Assembly (NCBI GenBank): GCA_028278625.1
Contig: JANQDY010000064.1
Coordinates: 1 to 37,101, forward strand
Length of the DNA stretch: 37,101 nucleotides
DNA from: Thermodesulfobacteriota bacterium
GTDB taxonomy: Bacteria > Desulfobacterota > DSM-4660 > Desulfatiglandales > Desulfatiglandaceae
Direction: 5' to 3'
Every line of letters begins with the position of its first letter. The first letter of the stretch is position 1. The notes below the pieces were generated by a model. The model was not told the origin of the DNA. It worked only from the letters and a program-made list of their open reading frames with translations, and did no database searches. Shown here piece by piece: positions 1 through 9,273 of this stretch. Position numbers and translations under genes: made by a program.

Positions 1-868
<868 letters not shown>

Positions 869-898
869 TTGACAAAAATCGGACCGTGTGTTTATATT
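869..898 (+). promoter_or_regulatory. Sigma70-type promoter for rpmH operon
   Basis: A perfect -35 TTGACA at 869-874, an 18-base spacer and a -10 TATATT at 893-898 (5 of 6 to consensus). It lies 42 bases before the rpmH start, and the run down to the start is AT-rich. It would drive rpmH-rnpA-yidD and probably the downstream genes. Confidence 0.75.
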
Positions 899-940
899 AA
901 AGTTTATTAAAAATTTCAGGTAAAGGGGCTCTATACCATT

Positions 941-1075
941 ATGAAAATGACCTATCAACCCAGCAGAATAAAGAGAGCACGAACCCACGGTTTCAGAGCA
1001 AGAATGCGAACTCGCGCCGGAATCAATGTTCTGAAAAGAAGAAGGGCCAAAGGACGAAAACGACTGACTGTGTAA
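941..1075 (+). CDS. rpmH: 50S ribosomal protein L34
   Basis: 44 residues, the normal size for bL34, a small basic protein of the large ribosomal subunit. The signature [18 protein letters not shown] followed by an Arg/Lys-rich tail ending KRLTV is diagnostic. The ATG at 941 follows an AAAGGGG element at about 12 bases; a second ATG at 947 would give a protein beginning MTYQPS and cannot be excluded. Its TAA stop is immediately followed by the ATG of rnpA with no spacer, so the two are probably translationally coupled. Confidence 0.97.
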   Translation: MKMTYQPSRIKRARTHGFRARMRTRAGINVLKRRRAKGRKRLTV

Positions 1076-1444
1076 ATGCCCTATGAACCGAAACGATCAT
1101 TCTCGGATTTGCGGAAAGCCTTCTCTCTACCCAAGAGTGAGAGGCTATTGCGCCGCACGGATTTTGTCAATGCAAATCGTTTCGGAAAACATCGCCACAT
1201 GAGGCACTTCGTTGCCATCGCCAGAAAGAACGAGCTAGGAATCACGAGACTTGGGGTGACGGCCAGCAGGAAAGTGGGAAATGCCGTCCGAAGGAACAGA
1301 GCCAAACGACTGATCAGAGAATTTTACAGACTCAACAAAGCTCGTTTACCCCAGGGATTCGACATTGTCATCATTGCAAAAAAGGGTGCCGGCTATCTGA
1401 ATTTTCATGAAGCCGAAAGAGAACTTGAAGAGATCGTCGCCTAA
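1076..1444 (+). CDS. rnpA: Ribonuclease P protein component
   Basis: 122-residue protein subunit of RNase P, which assists the catalytic RNA in maturing the 5' ends of tRNAs. The RNR signature [10 protein letters not shown] lies at residues 73-82, preceded by [12 protein letters not shown], and the aromatic/basic N-terminal cleft strand (LRRTDF) is present. The ATG directly abuts the rpmH stop and has no clear Shine-Dalgarno of its own, which argues for coupling to rpmH. The N-terminus carries about 18 residues before the usual family start (LPKSERL), so an internal non-ATG start is possible. The 3' end overlaps yidD by 38 bases. Confidence 0.95.
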   Translation: MPYEPKRSFSDLRKAFSLPKSERLLRRTDFVNANRFGKHRHMRHFVAIARKNELGITRLGVTASRKVGNAVRRNRAKRLIREFYRLNKARLPQGFDIVIIAKKGAGYLNFHEAERELEEIVA

Positions 1445-1673
1445 AAAAGGTTTTTTTTATTACTGCAGGTATATACCTATCTCGCTGATAGCCTTCTATC
1501 AGTTGTGTATTTCGCCTTTTTGGTCGCCTTCCTGTCGTTTCTACCCCACATGCTCCACCTATGCTCGCCATGCCTACAAGAAGTATGGAGTCCTGAAAGG
1601 GAGCTCGCTTGCGCTCATCAGGATTTTCAAATGTCACCCGTTCAATCCCGGCGGGTATGACCCTCTGGTATGA
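1407..1673 (+). CDS. yidD: Membrane protein insertion efficiency factor YidD
   Basis: 88 residues, slightly longer than the usual 70-85. The family core is present: FYQLCISPF, then [11 protein letters not shown], then [11 protein letters not shown] at the C-terminus. YidD is a small amphipathic inner-membrane-associated protein thought to help insert proteins via YidC. It starts inside the 3' end of rnpA in another frame, a common arrangement for this gene, and is followed by yidC after a 116-base gap with no obvious terminator. The first 14 or so residues are probably not conserved, and the exact start is uncertain. Confidence 0.93.
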   Translation: MKPKENLKRSSPKKGFFYYCRYIPISLIAFYQLCISPFWSPSCRFYPTCSTYARHAYKKYGVLKGSSLALIRIFKCHPFNPGGYDPLV

Positions 1674-1789
1674 TGTCTCTGACCTCAGTTAGACGAAGCA
1701 CCGCTGCCTGTGGCATTTAAACCCGCTGTCAGAAAAAGGACATCCGGGTTCATAAATGAAACAATTACTTGAACCGAGTTGCCCAGACC

Positions 1790-3451
1790 ATGGATAAAAA
1801 AACAATATTGGCCTTTGCCCTCTCCTTTGTAGTGCTCGTTGGATGGTCCCTGTTTTTCGCTCCTGAGCCGCAAAAGCAACCCCCGAAAGAGACCACCGGT
1901 GAAAACACCCAACCCGTAACGGAAAGTGAAAAATCCCCCGTGGCCGTCTCTCCGCTTTCGACCCCAAAGGCGGCTGGCGCTTCGAAACAGTCTGAAACCC
2001 AGCTGGAAGAAAAGAGAATTGAAATCGATACACCATTATACAAAGCGGTTTTCAGCAATGTGGGTCCCACCATCAAGAGTTTTAGACTGAAAAAATACCA
2101 TCAGACCGTGAACCCCGAATCCCCTTTGGTTGAGTTGGTTACCCTTGAACAGGGCATGGGCAATTACCTGACCGTCCAGTTTGATGACAGCGGAACCGGG
2201 AATCAACAGAGCATGCCTTTTTCAGTGGACAAGGAATCGCTCACCCTAGGGCAAAATTCGGAACCGGGCACGCTGGTTTTTCGAGGGACCACCCAAAATG
2301 GCGTTGCAATTACCCAAACCTACCGGTTCCATCCCGATCGATACGGCATTGATCTGGCGGTTACGGCCGCCAATCCAAATGCGGTTCCCATAAACGGTGT
2401 TTTCAGAACAACGCTCAGAGCAATACCACCCAAGGACAAAGGAGGGTATTATGCCTATGCGGGATTTGCCCTTCTATTGGACGAGAAACTTGACGAATTG
2501 GAGGTGGAAGATCCGGGTGAGACAAAATCAGCCAACGGAACCATCGGTTGGGTCTCCTATGAAGATAATTACTTTATCTCAGCGGTTGTGCCCCAGGTCC
2601 CGGCAAAAGGCGCCTTTAACGGAAAACTCCTTTCATCCGGCGTTTTGCAAGGCGTCTATCTGCCGGCCCCGGTCTCTTTGCCCCCATCCGCCCAGGCGAC
2701 CAGCGAATTCCAACTTTATCTGGGTCCCCGAGATTTGGGAATCCTGAAGCAGTTCGGAAAGAACCTTGATAAGGCCATCAATTTCGGCTGGACGGATATC
2801 ATCGCCAAACCGCTCTTGTACATCCTGAGGTTTTTTGACCAATACATCCACAATTATGGTGTCTCCATCATCCTTTTAACCATCCTCGTTAAAATCCTGT
2901 TCTGGCCCCTCACCCATAAAAGTTATAAGTCCATGAAGGAGATGCAGAAACTTCAGCCCCGCATGGCCAAACTCAGGGAAAAATATAAAGGCGACAAGCA
3001 AAAACTGAATCAGGAGATGATGGCCCTTTATAAAACCTACAAGGTGAATCCCATGGGCGGATGTCTGCCCATGATTATCCAAATCCCTGTATTTTTCGCC
3101 CTCTTCAGAGTTCTGGGTGCTTGTATTGAGCTACGGCATGCCCCGTTTGTCTTCTGGATCAATGATCTTTCCGCACCCGATCGATTGTTTCATTTCTCAT
3201 TTCAAATACCGTTTATGACGCCGCCCTGTGGAATACCGGTGTTGACGCTGCTGATGGGTGCTTCAATGTTCATCCAGCAAAAAATGACCCCGACTCCGGG
3301 TGATCCTGCCCAGGCCAAGATTATGATGTTTCTTCCCATCATTTTCACGTTTATGTTCATCAATTTCCCTTCCGGCCTTGTTCTTTACTGGCTCGTCAAC
3401 AACCTCCTTTCCATTGGACAACAATACCGAATTTACCAAAAGAAGGCGTAA
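1790..3451 (+). CDS. yidC: Membrane protein insertase YidC
   Basis: 553 residues, full length for a Gram-negative YidC. The N-terminal signal-anchor helix is at about residues 5-22 (ILAFALSFVVLVGWSLFF). A low-complexity Pro/Glu/Thr linker and the large periplasmic beta-sandwich domain follow, then the conserved insertase core from about residue 350 (YGVSIILLTILVKILFWPLT, QEMMALYKTYKVNPMGGCLP). The positively charged groove residue, Arg in E. coli, appears to be Lys here (VKILFWPLT). The ATG at 1790 is preferred over an upstream TTG at 1769 because MDKKTILAF is the usual start of the family. The large periplasmic domain argues against a Gram-positive source. Confidence 0.96.
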   Translation: MDKKTILAFALSFVVLVGWSLFFAPEPQKQPPKETTGENTQPVTESEKSPVAVSPLSTPKAAGASKQSETQLEEKRIEIDTPLYKAVFSNVGPTIKSFRLKKYHQTVNPESPLVELVTLEQGMGNYLTVQFDDSGTGNQQSMPFSVDKESLTLGQNSEPGTLVFRGTTQNGVAITQTYRFHPDRYGIDLAVTAANPNAVPINGVFRTTLRAIPPKDKGGYYAYAGFALLLDEKLDELEVEDPGETKSANGTIGWVSYEDNYFISAVVPQVPAKGAFNGKLLSSGVLQGVYLPAPVSLPPSAQATSEFQLYLGPRDLGILKQFGKNLDKAINFGWTDIIAKPLLYILRFFDQYIHNYGVSIILLTILVKILFWPLTHKSYKSMKEMQKLQPRMAKLREKYKGDKQKLNQEMMALYKTYKVNPMGGCLPMIIQIPVFFALFRVLGACIELRHAPFVFWINDLSAPDRLFHFSFQIPFMTPPCGIPVLTLLMGASMFIQQKMTPTPGDPAQAKIMMFLPIIFTFMFINFPSGLVLYWLVNNLLSIGQQYRIYQKKA

Positions 3452-3467
3452 TAACTGGAGGACACAC

Positions 3468-4238
3468 ATGGAAACATATGAATTTGAAGGAAAAACAGAT
3501 CAAGACGCCATTGAAAACGCATGTCGCCAACTGAGCCTTAATAAAGATCAGATGGATATCGTCATCCTTGAACCGGGATCTGCTGGCATTTTCGGCCTTG
3601 TGGGTGGAAGAAAGGCGAAAATCAGGGTGACCATAAAAAGGGAAACACCTGAGACATTTGAAGAAGAAACCGTGGCAGTGGCGCCGGAAGAGGCCGTCGC
3701 TTCAAGCGTGATGACTGCTGCCGCTGAAACGGAAGAAGCCCTCCCCGACAACCGTGATAATGAAATCGCCATTGCAAAGGAAGCCCTTGAAAACATTCTG
3801 GCCCTCATACCCATGGAAGACGTAACCGTCACCGGCAAAATGGCCGACGGTTCCATACACTTGAACATTGAAGGGGACAAAACAGGTCTTTTGATAGGGC
3901 GCAAAGGGAAGACCCTTGACGCACTGCAGTTTATCGTCAACAAGATTGTCAATAAGTCCCTTGAAAAAAGATCCCGGGTGATCGTAGACTCTGAAAACTA
4001 CCGGTTGAGACGCCAGGAGTTTCTGGTTCAAATGGCGCTGAAGATGGGTGACAAGGCCAAAAAGATGAAACGACCGGTGGCCACCAATCTCTTGAATCCC
4101 CACGATAGAAGAATCGTTCATCTGGCATTAAGGGATGACGACGAACTGGGCACAAAGGGAAAAGGAGATGGCATCTTGAAAAAGGTTGTCATCATTCCGA
4201 GGAAATACAACTCCTCCAGGGCCTCACGGGCTCATTAG
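3468..4238 (+). CDS. jag: RNA-binding protein Jag/KhpB (Jag-N, KH, R3H)
   Basis: 256 residues with the three-part Jag architecture: an N-terminal Jag domain (FEGKTDQDAIENACRQL and GIFGLVGGRKAKIRV), an acidic linker, a KH domain carrying GLLIGRKGKTLDALQ, and an R3H domain with NPHDRRIVHLAL near the C-terminus. KhpB proteins bind RNA and link cell elongation and division to RNA control. The ATG at 3468 is fixed by a strong GGAGG at 3457-3461; the longer frame starting at 3378 overlaps yidC and lacks family similarity. It begins 16 bases after yidC, so co-transcription is very likely. Confidence 0.94.
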   Translation: METYEFEGKTDQDAIENACRQLSLNKDQMDIVILEPGSAGIFGLVGGRKAKIRVTIKRETPETFEEETVAVAPEEAVASSVMTAAAETEEALPDNRDNEIAIAKEALENILALIPMEDVTVTGKMADGSIHLNIEGDKTGLLIGRKGKTLDALQFIVNKIVNKSLEKRSRVIVDSENYRLRRQEFLVQMALKMGDKAKKMKRPVATNLLNPHDRRIVHLALRDDDELGTKGKGDGILKKVVIIPRKYNSSRASRAH

Positions 4239-4270
4239 TACCCTTTCGCTTGAAGCACTGTTTTTTGGTT

Positions 4271-4291
4271 GAAGCCCCTTAAAGGGGCTTC
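4271..4291 (+). promoter_or_regulatory. Hairpin covering the mnmE ribosome-binding site
   Basis: Perfect 8-base inverted repeat GAAGCCCC / GGGGCTTC separated by five bases (TTAAA), ending one base before the mnmE ATG at 4292. The only purine-rich Shine-Dalgarno candidate (AAAGGGG) is partly inside the right arm. There is no T-run after it, so it is not a normal intrinsic terminator. A role in limiting mnmE translation is inference. Confidence 0.5.
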
Positions 4292-5695
4292 ATGCGGGAC
4301 CCCTTTCCCATGTCCTCGACGGAAGACACCATTACGGCCATCGCAACCCCTGTTGGTCAAGCGGGGATTGGCATTATCCGGATCAGCGGCCCTCTATCCC
4401 TCCATATCGCAAAAAAAGCATTTAAACCCAAAAACCCCGCCCCCCCTTTCAGAAGTCATCGTCTCTACCTGGGATATATCCTTGATCCCGCAAACGGCGA
4501 TGTCATTGATGAAGTGCTGTTGACGTATATGGCGGCACCCAACAGCTATACCCGGGAGGACGTGGTTGAAATCAATTCCCACAGCGGATACACCCTGTTA
4601 TTCAAAATACTGGACATTGTAACGGCCTTGGGTGCCCGCATGGCCAGACCTGGGGAATTCACCCTGCGGGCGTTTTTAAACGGCCGAATTGATCTGACCC
4701 AGGCGGAAGCGGTCGTCGATCTGATGAATGCGCGATCCGAACGGGGATTGGTGATGGCGGCCCAGCAGATCAAAGGGGCCATCAGGGAAGATACCGAAGC
4801 CCTTCGGAAAGAAGCCATTCATATTCTGGCAAACGCGGAAGCTGCCATCGATTTTCCCGAAGAGGACATTGAGCATCTTTTCAGGGATGAAAGCGCGGAT
4901 TTCATTCTTGAGAAACTGGTGCAACCCATTGGTGATCTCATTAAAACACACGGCGAACGCCTCTGGGTCGATGGCATCAGTACGGTTATCGCGGGCCGCG
5001 TCAACACGGGCAAATCGAGCCTGTTAAACCGGCTGTTGAATGAACCCAAAGCCATAGTGACAGATATCCCCGGGACCACCCGGGATGTCATTGAAGCCAC
5101 CTTCAATATTAACGGCATTCCGCTTCGGATCATGGACACGGCAGGTCTTCGAGAGGTGGAGGACAAGGTGGAAAAACTGGGTATTGACCTGGCCCTTCGA
5201 AAAACCGCCGAAGCCGACCTTCTGTTGACCGTCATCGATCGAAGCCGCTCCCTCAACCGGGAAGACATGGACATCCTGAAACAGTGCGAAAAAAGAAATT
5301 CACTGGTGGTCCTGAACAAGATCGATCTTCCGCCGGCAGCTGATTTTGCGAAGAATCCTGATTTTGCGGGCCCTTTGGAGGTGGTGGAAATTTCGGCGCT
5401 GACGGGAGAAGGGATCGATGGGCTCAAAAACGCCATTCACAGCGCCATCCTGGCGGACAAAACCGTGTCAGCGACGACCTCTCACGCTGTCCCGAATCTT
5501 CGGCACCGTCAAGCCCTTGAAAAATCGAGAAAACATTTTGTCGCTGCAAGCAACGAGGCAAAAAACCACGCACCAATGGAAATCGTTGCCTTTGAGCTCA
5601 GAAGCGGTCTGGATGCACTGGGGGAGATTACCGGCCAAACCATGGATGATGAAATACTGGACAGCATTTTCAGCCAGTTCTGCATGGGAAAATGA
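4292..5695 (+). CDS. mnmE: tRNA modification GTPase MnmE (TrmE)
   Basis: 467 residues, family-typical. With MnmG it installs the carboxymethylaminomethyl group on wobble uridine 34 of certain tRNAs. The N-terminal tetrahydrofolate-binding domain is marked by DTITAIATPVGQAGIGIIRISG. A helical domain is interrupted by a G domain with P-loop GRVNTGKS (about residues 233-240), switch DIPGTTRD, DTAG and NKID. The protein ends in the invariant FCMGK, whose Cys is needed for activity. The ATG at 4292 follows AAAGGGG; a second ATG at 4310 (MSSTEDTIT) is also plausible and leaves a more standard N-terminus. It is the last gene of the rpmH block and converges with thiC after 51 bases. Confidence 0.96.
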   Translation: MRDPFPMSSTEDTITAIATPVGQAGIGIIRISGPLSLHIAKKAFKPKNPAPPFRSHRLYLGYILDPANGDVIDEVLLTYMAAPNSYTREDVVEINSHSGYTLLFKILDIVTALGARMARPGEFTLRAFLNGRIDLTQAEAVVDLMNARSERGLVMAAQQIKGAIREDTEALRKEAIHILANAEAAIDFPEEDIEHLFRDESADFILEKLVQPIGDLIKTHGERLWVDGISTVIAGRVNTGKSSLLNRLLNEPKAIVTDIPGTTRDVIEATFNINGIPLRIMDTAGLREVEDKVEKLGIDLALRKTAEADLLLTVIDRSRSLNREDMDILKQCEKRNSLVVLNKIDLPPAADFAKNPDFAGPLEVVEISALTGEGIDGLKNAIHSAILADKTVSATTSHAVPNLRHRQALEKSRKHFVAASNEAKNHAPMEIVAFELRSGLDALGEITGQTMDDEILDSIFSQFCMGK

Positions 5696-5746
5696 AGCGG
5701 TCCGGCGAGACGCCTCCGTAAACGGCCTTGTCCCACCGGAATACCA

Positions 5747-7030
5747 TCAATTGTTGAAGTAATCTTTCACCTGTTTGATGGCACAGTATTTGCCGCACAT
5801 GGTGCACACGTCTTCTTCATCGGGGGGGTTCTGCTCCCGATAGGCCCGGGCTTTTTCCGGATCAATGGCCAGGTTCATCTGGGTTTCCCAATCCAGGTTT
5901 CTTCTGGCCACGGCCATCTGCCGGTCCCGTTCGATGGCCAGCTTGTTGCCCTTTGCAATGTCCGCCGCATGGGCCGCGATCTTGGTCACCACAACCCCTT
6001 CCCGCACATCCGAAACGCTGGGCAGGCACAGGTGTTCCGCGGGGGTTACATAGCAGAGATAGTCTGCGCCGGCGGCCCCTGCCAGGGCACCCCCGATGGC
6101 ACAGGCCACATGGTCATATCCCGCTGCGATATCCGTCACCAGGGGACCCAGAACGTAAAAAGGGGCGTGATTGCACATTTTCTTCTGGAGGATGATATTG
6201 GCCTCCACCTGGTCCAAAGGGACGTGACCCGGACCTTCAATCATCACCTGTACGTCTCTTTCCCAGGCCCGGCGGGTCAAATCACCCAGGGTCATGAGCT
6301 CATGGATCTGGGCCCTGTCCGTGGCATCCGCCAGACAGCCCGGTCTCAGCCCATCCCCCAGGCTGAGGGTTACATCGTATTGCCCCGCAATCTCCAGGAG
6401 GCGGTCATATTCCTCAAAAAGCGGATTTTCTCTTTCATGGTGCAGCATCCATGTGGTCAGAAAAGACCCGCCGCGGCTGACGATGTTGGTGATCCGCCCC
6501 TGGTTCCTGAGTAACGCCAGGGCCGCCAGGGTCAATCCGCAATGAACCGTGATGAAATCGACACCGTCTTGTGCCTGCCTTTCAATCACCTCAAATATCT
6601 TCTCACTGTCCAGGTGAATGAGGGCCCCCTTTTCCTCAACGGTCTCAACGATGGCCTGATAAATGGGGACGGTGCCGATGGGGACGGTGGATTCAGCCAG
6701 GATTCGCTTCCTTGTCCCATCAATATCCTTGCCGGTGGAGAGGTCCATAACCGTATCGGCACCCGCTTCTATGGAGACTTTCAGTTTCTCCAGCTCCTCA
6801 CTAAGGATGGCCCGGTCCGATGATGTGCCGATATTCGAGTTGACCTTCACCTGCAACCCTTCGCCAATGCCGCAGGGTACCAGGTTCCGGTGCCGTCTGT
6901 TGGCCGGGATCACCACTTTCCCTGATGCCACCTGCCCCATGAGCCAATCCACATTCACCTGTTCAACCGCTGCCACCTCTTTCATTTCCGGCGTCAGCAC
7001 GCCGGCCCTTGCTTCTTTTAACTGTGTCAT
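5747..7030 (-). CDS. thiC: Phosphomethylpyrimidine synthase ThiC (or close paralogue BzaF)
   Basis: Non-canonical radical-SAM enzyme that rearranges 5-aminoimidazole ribotide to HMP-P for thiamine synthesis. The short (about 427-residue) form starts MTQLKEARAG. KVNSNIGTSSD, DLSTGKDIDGTR, HCGLT and EGPGHVP are family motifs, and the C-terminal iron-sulfur motif reads CTMCGKYC (Cys-X2-Cys-X3-Cys). The ATG at 7030 has AGGAAAG upstream; an ATG at 7057 lacks one. No thi-box (TPP riboswitch) could be found in the 5' region, which is unusual for thiC. The ThiC-like enzyme BzaF, which makes hydroxybenzimidazole for anaerobic cobamide synthesis, has the same fold and cannot be separated from ThiC by eye. 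Confidence 0.85.
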   Translation of the reverse strand: MTQLKEARAGVLTPEMKEVAAVEQVNVDWLMGQVASGKVVIPANRRHRNLVPCGIGEGLQVKVNSNIGTSSDRAILSEELEKLKVSIEAGADTVMDLSTGKDIDGTRKRILAESTVPIGTVPIYQAIVETVEEKGALIHLDSEKIFEVIERQAQDGVDFITVHCGLTLAALALLRNQGRITNIVSRGGSFLTTWMLHHERENPLFEEYDRLLEIAGQYDVTLSLGDGLRPGCLADATDRAQIHELMTLGDLTRRAWERDVQVMIEGPGHVPLDQVEANIILQKKMCNHAPFYVLGPLVTDIAAGYDHVACAIGGALAGAAGADYLCYVTPAEHLCLPSVSDVREGVVVTKIAAHAADIAKGNKLAIERDRQMAVARRNLDWETQMNLAIDPEKARAYREQNPPDEEDVCTMCGKYCAIKQVKDYFNN

Positions 7031-7187
7031 TTCATATACTTTCCTGACGCGTTTCATTGATGATGAAATAAAATCTATTTGTAAACCGTAATTTTTAAAT
7101 ATCTCACAAACAGGTAATAGAATGCAACCATTAAACCTTTCTAAATCGTTCCATCTGAAATTTTCACAACCCCTGTCCCCCTAGAAC

Positions 7188-7216
7188 TTGCCATGAGACG
7201 CATCACGATCTATACT
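7188..7216 (+). promoter_or_regulatory. Candidate sigma70 promoter for the 7.2-11 kb genes
   Basis: TTGCCA at 7188-7193 (5 of 6), a 17-base spacer, and TATACT at 7211-7216 (5 of 6). It lies about 60 bases before the YhhN-family gene and could drive it and the two beta-helix genes, which follow at short spacing. Confidence 0.55.
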
Positions 7217-7274
7217 CACTATGGTCCGTCCTTCTTGACCGTCTCATCAAGGGAGCCCGGAGGAGTGCTCAGAA

Positions 7275-7922
7275 ATGACAGCGTCAATCATCATTTTTGC
7301 CCTGATACTCATGCCCATCCTGCTCTATTTTGAGAGCAAAGAGATGCCGAAAGGGATTCTCCCAGTTAAAACAGTCATTTCACTGCTCTTCGTAACCGCT
7401 GCCCTCTTACAACCAAGGCCCGTGCCCGCCTATTTCGCGTGGCTTCTTACCGGTCTCATTTTCTGCCTGGGCGGTGATGTTTTTCTGGCACTGCCCCAAA
7501 AACGGATGTTCTTGCTGGGCCTGGTATCATTTCTGATAGGCCACGTTTTCTATGTTATCGCGTTCTTTTATGTCGCCCCTCCCAGTCCATCCGTTTTATG
7601 GGGCTGCCTGCCGGTCACGATCGCCAGTTTGGGGATTTTCTTACGTCTCAAACCGTATCTGGGACAGATGATGTTCCCGGTACTGGTCTATGTTGTCATT
7701 ATCACCATCATGGTTTGCGGCGCTTTTTCACTTCTATTAAGGCCGGAATTGGCCATGGCCGGGCGCATGCTGGCGCTTTTTGGTGCTATCTGCTTCTACA
7801 TTTCGGATATTTTCGTGGCCAGGGACCGCTTTGTCAAAAAGGAACCCATCAACCGTATCCTGGGATTGCCCCTATATTTCGGCGGCCAGTTTCTACTGGC
7901 CCTTTCTATCGGTCATCTGTGA
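7275..7922 (+). CDS. YhhN-family (lysoplasmalogenase-like) integral membrane protein
   Basis: 215 residues, almost entirely hydrophobic, with about seven or eight membrane helices. The family landmarks of YhhN/TMEM86 are seen in order: an early Lys in KTVISLLFV, CLGGDVFLAL, SFLIGHVFYVIAF, GAICFYISDIFVA and YFGGQFLLA near the C-terminus. The conserved Asp residues (GGDV, ISDI) match the proposed active site of lysoplasmalogenase, which hydrolyses the vinyl-ether bond of lysoplasmalogens; plasmalogens occur in many anaerobes. The substrate is not provable from sequence. AGGAG about ten bases before the ATG supports the start. The next gene starts 40 bases downstream. Confidence 0.82.
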   Translation: MTASIIIFALILMPILLYFESKEMPKGILPVKTVISLLFVTAALLQPRPVPAYFAWLLTGLIFCLGGDVFLALPQKRMFLLGLVSFLIGHVFYVIAFFYVAPPSPSVLWGCLPVTIASLGIFLRLKPYLGQMMFPVLVYVVIITIMVCGAFSLLLRPELAMAGRMLALFGAICFYISDIFVARDRFVKKEPINRILGLPLYFGGQFLLALSIGHL

Positions 7923-7962
7923 GATAACCTCAGCCGACAGTTTATCCCGAGGAGAAAACCAG

Positions 7963-9213
7963 ATGGAAACAATCCGTTTGACCGCTTTCATCTGCCTGCT
8001 GCTGGTGTGGCCCTTTTCCATGACGGTGTCCGCCAAAGACAATGTCTTGCGTGCATGCCCGGACTGTACCGGAACCACGGTCACGCTCAACAACGTAACC
8101 TTTGACGCCAACACTGTCTGCGATTGCGCTGCCTCGGTCAGCATCACCATTTTGGATAGCGTCACCGTTAAAAAGAACGCAAAAGTCACGTTCAGAGCAC
8201 CGAAGATAACCGTGAAAAACGGTTTTCACGCGGAATTGGGCGCAACGGTCGTCCTGAAACAGGACGGCACCGTCTACTACGTATCCACCCAGGGAAATGA
8301 CCAAAATGACGGCCTGAGCAAATCCACCGCTTTTCGGACCCTTGACCGTGCGCTCAAGGCCGCCGGTCCCGGCGAATCGATTCATATTCTTTCAGGGACC
8401 TATCAGGAAGCGCTTATGCTGGAGAACATCGGCGGTGCCAACGGCTTCATCACCATTGTCGGAATCGGGACAAAACCTGTTTTCGACGGACAGAAGAGCG
8501 CCAAAATCGGTTTCTGGTGTGAGAACTGCCAAAATCTCATCTTTGAAAACCTGGAATTCAAAAACTACTCGGATGTGGGAATCGGCTTCTATCTGAGCAA
8601 GGGCATCACCCTGCAGGGCCTTACGGTTCACCACAACGGCTTTAAACCCCAACTAACCGGTTGGGAAATCGAAGGGTACGGCATTCACATTGACGTCTCC
8701 CAAAACGTCACCATCAAAAACAACCAGGTCTATTCAAACGGGCCAAACCCGAGACCAGACGGTGTTTTGGGAACCGGTATCAACACCTTCGAATGTACTG
8801 ATTGCGCTATTTTAGACAATGCTTCCTTTGACAACATCGGCGGCGGCATCCTGGTTGAAGACGGTGTCAACGTACTGGTTGAGGGTAACGACATTCGAAC
8901 AAACGATCTGGATGCCACCGAAGATGAATGGTGGGACGGCGGCATCTGGTTGGATGGAGGACATGACGTCACCATCAGGAACAACGCCTTTACGGACAAC
9001 CTGGGACCGGGCATTCAGATCAGCGACGAGGATTCCCAGCATCCTTACGGCTATGTGCTGGAGAACAACATCAGCCGCCGAAACTACTACGGCATCTTTA
9101 TCTGGAATCTCAGCAAGGACGATACCTGGCCGGATGCATCCATCCTGAAGCGCTCAGGAAACACTATTACGGATAACACAGTGAAGGATGTGTGGATCAT
9201 TGAGAATTATTAG
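7963..9213 (+). CDS. Exported parallel beta-helix protein (first of tandem pair)
   Basis: 416 residues with an N-terminal signal peptide (LTAFICLLLVWPFSMTVSA). A short Cys-containing stack of beta repeats follows (KITVKNGFHAELGATVVLK resembles coat-hanger-type stack domains), then the start of a right-handed beta helix: YYVSTQGNDQNDGLSKSTAF with AAGPGESIHILSGTY, as in DUF1565/pectate-lyase-like proteins. Asn/Asp/Gly-rich rungs such as NVTIKNNQVYSNG and DVTIRNNAFTDN follow. The ATG at 7963 has GAGGAG nearby; the longer frame overlaps the preceding gene. The likely site is periplasm or cell surface, with polysaccharide binding or cleavage as the likely role, but no catalytic residues could be assigned. 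Confidence 0.8.
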   Translation: METIRLTAFICLLLVWPFSMTVSAKDNVLRACPDCTGTTVTLNNVTFDANTVCDCAASVSITILDSVTVKKNAKVTFRAPKITVKNGFHAELGATVVLKQDGTVYYVSTQGNDQNDGLSKSTAFRTLDRALKAAGPGESIHILSGTYQEALMLENIGGANGFITIVGIGTKPVFDGQKSAKIGFWCENCQNLIFENLEFKNYSDVGIGFYLSKGITLQGLTVHHNGFKPQLTGWEIEGYGIHIDVSQNVTIKNNQVYSNGPNPRPDGVLGTGINTFECTDCAILDNASFDNIGGGILVEDGVNVLVEGNDIRTNDLDATEDEWWDGGIWLDGGHDVTIRNNAFTDNLGPGIQISDEDSQHPYGYVLENNISRRNYYGIFIWNLSKDDTWPDASILKRSGNTITDNTVKDVWIIENY

Positions 9214-9273
9214 CCTGCTGTGCGGCTTCTGGAAAACCTCCCGCCTGATTATAAGCGAATTCCGGATCAGAAC

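Noticed and set aside
4819..5436. Minus-strand frame of 205 codons
   Set aside because: Antisense to the GTPase domain of mnmE; Ser/Arg-rich composition typical of shadow frames.
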